From: GCA-2746365 sp964651445
Lineage (GTDB): Bacteria; Pseudomonadota; Gammaproteobacteria; SZUA-229
Length of the DNA stretch: 7,131 nucleotides
Direction of reading: 5' to 3'
Assembly (NCBI GenBank): GCA_964651445.1
Contig: CAZYYW010000106.1
Coordinates: 1-7,131, forward strand
In this document: piece after piece, positions 5,710-7,131 of the stretch
Position numbering within the stretch: the stretch's first letter is position 1
Layout of the letters: each line of letters begins with the position of its first letter
Translations under genes and position numbers: made by a program
Notes under the pieces: model-generated
Databases searched by the model: none
What the model was told of the DNA's origin: nothing
The model's input: the letters and a program-made list of their open reading frames with translations, nothing else

Positions 5710-6867
5710 CTAGCGCTGCGACATGTCCACATAATCGCGTACATCTTCACCCGTGTAGATTTGTGTTGGTCTAAAAATACGATTATCGGACAATTGCTCG
5801 CGCCAGTGTGCCAACCAGCCCGCAACGCGCGAGATGGCAAAAATCGGGGTGAACTGATCGGAGGCAATGCCCATTTCTGAGTACAGTATGCCGGAGTAAT
5901 AATCCACGTTTGGATAAACCCCTTTGGGGCCTAATGCTTCCTCACAAGCTTCTTCAAGCACCAGTGCGGTTTCAAATTCCGGGCTCAAACTGCCGTGTGT
6001 CTCGCCCCATTCGATCATTAGTTTTTGTAACACAATCGCGCGTGGGTCTTTTGTTTTGTACTCACGATGCCCCATTCCCCAAACAACTTTTTTCGCAGCC
6101 AATTGTTTATCCAACCAGCTTTGGACATTTTCGGGACGGCCAATCTGCTTTAACATTTCCACCACACGCTGGTTGGCACCACCATGCAACGGGCCAGCCA
6201 AGGTGCCAATCGCCGCTGCAACCACCAGAAACGGACTGGCAAGTGTTGAACTGCAAACCATGGCCGCAAAGGTCGACGCATTGATAGTGTGTTCGGCATG
6301 TAACACTAGACAGGCATCCATGATTTTTACTGACAAAGCATCTGGCTCCTTGCCGTGTAACATGTAAAGAAAATTCGCTGCGTGGCTTAAATCATCACGT
6401 GGCTCGATCGGGTCGTAGCCGTTACGAACGTGCTCCCACATAGCGACAATGGTTGCCATACGCGAAATAATCTTGACTGACATGCTGTGAATATAATCAG
6501 TGTCATTACCGCTGATACCATCCGATAACACTTCCTCGCCGCCGTAGAACATGCCCAAACTGGCAACCGATGTTTGCAGCATTTCCATTGGGTGACCAGA
6601 ACTTGGCAGATTTTTCATAATGCTGCGAATTTTGTATTTCAAACGACGTTCAGAGCGTAGCTGCCTATCAAAATCATCCAGCATACTCTGAGAGGGCAGG
6701 CAGCCATCTAGCAATAATAAAACCGTTTCTTCAAAGGTGCTTTTTTCGGCAAGTTCTTTAATGTCATAACCACGGTAAGCAAGAATGCCTTTCTCACCAT
6801 CAATGGATGAAATATTTGATTTTGTGGCTGGCACACCAGCTAAACCGGGTAAATATTCACTGCTCAT
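5710..6867 (-). CDS. Citrate synthase (short CitZ/PrpC-like class)
   Basis: Joins acetyl-CoA and oxaloacetate to citrate, the entry step of the TCA cycle. A 2-methylcitrate (propionyl-CoA) role cannot be excluded because both activities share this fold. The 385-residue protein is shorter than the roughly 427-residue NADH-regulated GltA of E. coli and starts directly with LPGLAGVPATKSNISSIDG (6-24), the opening typical of the short class. The catalytic His-His-Asp set is visible: His228 in GPLHGGAN, His267 in GMGHREY and Asp322 in PNVDYYSG. Substrate-side features include HAEHTINAS (190-198), Arg347 in SRVAGW and Arg366 in FRP. No propionate (prp) genes are nearby, which favours true citrate synthase. 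The gene is separated from erpA by a terminator, so it probably has its own promoter, though none is clear by eye. The Shine-Dalgarno (ACGGAT) is weak. It sits where other gammaproteobacteria have anmK and erpA adjacent. Confidence 0.93.
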   Translation of the reverse strand: MSSEYLPGLAGVPATKSNISSIDGEKGILAYRGYDIKELAEKSTFEETVLLLLDGCLPSQSMLDDFDRQLRSERRLKYKIRSIMKNLPSSGHPMEMLQTSVASLGMFYGGEEVLSDGISGNDTDYIHSMSVKIISRMATIVAMWEHVRNGYDPIEPRDDLSHAANFLYMLHGKEPDALSVKIMDACLVLHAEHTINASTFAAMVCSSTLASPFLVVAAAIGTLAGPLHGGANQRVVEMLKQIGRPENVQSWLDKQLAAKKVVWGMGHREYKTKDPRAIVLQKLMIEWGETHGSLSPEFETALVLEEACEEALGPKGVYPNVDYYSGILYSEMGIASDQFTPIFAISRVAGWLAHWREQLSDNRIFRPTQIYTGEDVRDYVDMSQR

Positions 6868-6935
6868 ATCGAAGATCCGTGGAGGTTGGTTGGCTAGCTT
6901 AACAAACTATTGCCATTTATTTTATGCCAAAACGT

Positions 6936-6967
6936 AAAAAAGCAGCTGATTTTACTCAGCTGCTTTT
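6936..6967 (-). terminator. Rho-independent terminator of erpA
   Basis: A 12-bp perfect stem (AAAAGCAGCTGA at 6938-6949, TCAGCTGCTTTT at 6956-6967) closes a 6-nt loop and, on the minus strand, ends in six T residues (6941-6936). It lies about 57 nt after the erpA stop and about 70 nt before the citrate synthase start, separating the two units. Confidence 0.88.
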
Positions 6968-6971
6968 AATG

Positions 6972-6997
6972 GGTGTTTTTAAACCGGTGTTTTTAAA
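6972..6997. repeat. Two 12-bp direct repeats in the erpA 3' untranslated region
   Basis: GGTGTTTTTAAA occurs at 6972-6983 and again at 6986-6997, a 14-bp period. Probably a small slippage duplication in AT-rich DNA. Confidence 0.75.
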
Positions 6998-7023
6998 GAT
7001 TGTTTATTTTATGCTGGTTTCGC

Positions 7024-7131
7024 TTAAACCGAAAAAGATGAACCGCAGCCACAGGTGGATTTTGCATTAGGGTTGGTCACCACGAAACGTGCGCCCTCTA
7101 GGCCTTCCAGATAATCGACTTCAGAACCATT
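7024..7131 (-). CDS. erpA: Iron-sulfur cluster insertion protein ErpA, C-terminal fragment
   Basis: The minus strand is open from the right edge to a TAA at 7026-7024, giving the last 35 residues. The stretch VDYLEGLEGARFVVTNPNAK followed by STCGCGSSFSV is nearly the same as the end of E. coli ErpA. The CGC pair is two of the three conserved cysteines that hold the Fe-S cluster in A-type carriers; the third would lie beyond the window. ErpA delivers clusters from the assembly machinery to target enzymes such as those of isoprenoid synthesis and respiration. IscA shares the general CGCG tail, but the VDYxEGLEGxRFxVTNPNAKSTCGCGSSF wording is specific for ErpA, and a position near anmK and tyrS agrees with the Pseudomonas layout as remembered. 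It ends in a strong terminator at 6936-6967. Confidence 0.95.
   Translation of the reverse strand, partial: NGSEVDYLEGLEGARFVVTNPNAKSTCGCGSSFSV

Noticed and set aside
5910..6367. Two plus-strand open frames of 124 and 147 codons
   Set aside because: They lie wholly antisense within the citrate synthase gene, whose catalytic motifs are all present, so they are frame shadows.

Overview
The window reads as ordinary chromosome of a moderately AT-rich gammaproteobacterium. The main evidence is the ErpA C-terminus at the right edge and the block tyrS / M23 peptidase (mepM-like) / anmK / erpA. From memory this neighbourhood also occurs in Pseudomonas, where erpA sits directly beside anmK. Here a citrate synthase gene lies between anmK and erpA. 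The VPLPA-type C-terminal sorting signal on one protein suggests an exosortase/PEP-CTERM-bearing, probably environmental, lineage. The genus cannot be fixed from the sequence.

Layout, left to right. (1) 1-151, minus strand: the start of a lipoprotein gene running off the left edge, with a good sigma70-type promoter at 188-216. (2) 367-1064, minus: a secreted protein with a signal peptide and a VPxPA-CTERM tail, closed by a strong hairpin terminator. Its upstream region carries a near-consensus sigma54 (-24/-12) element and two direct repeats at enhancer distance. (3) 1263-2462, minus: tyrS. (4) 2463-2949: a divergent intergenic region with a 74-bp near-perfect palindromic element and a sigma70-type promoter for the next gene. 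(5) 2950-5522, plus: mepM-like endopeptidase and anmK, a likely two-gene operon linking peptidoglycan cutting to recycling of anhydro-MurNAc. (6) 5523-5709: convergent intergenic region containing two inverted arrays of 7-bp units. (7) 5710-6867, minus: citrate synthase of the short (CitZ/PrpC-like) class. (8) 6936-7131, minus: a terminator and the 3' end of erpA (Fe-S cluster A-type carrier).

Most of the window is housekeeping. The part most worth following up is the predicted sigma54-dependent control of the VPLPA-CTERM gene, because PEP-CTERM systems are often accompanied by the PrsK/PrsR two-component pair, whose regulator PrsR belongs to the sigma54-activator class. The second is the pair of palindromic/heptameric repeat elements, which look like dispersed genomic repeats. 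No RNA gene, CRISPR array, insertion sequence or prophage gene was found.
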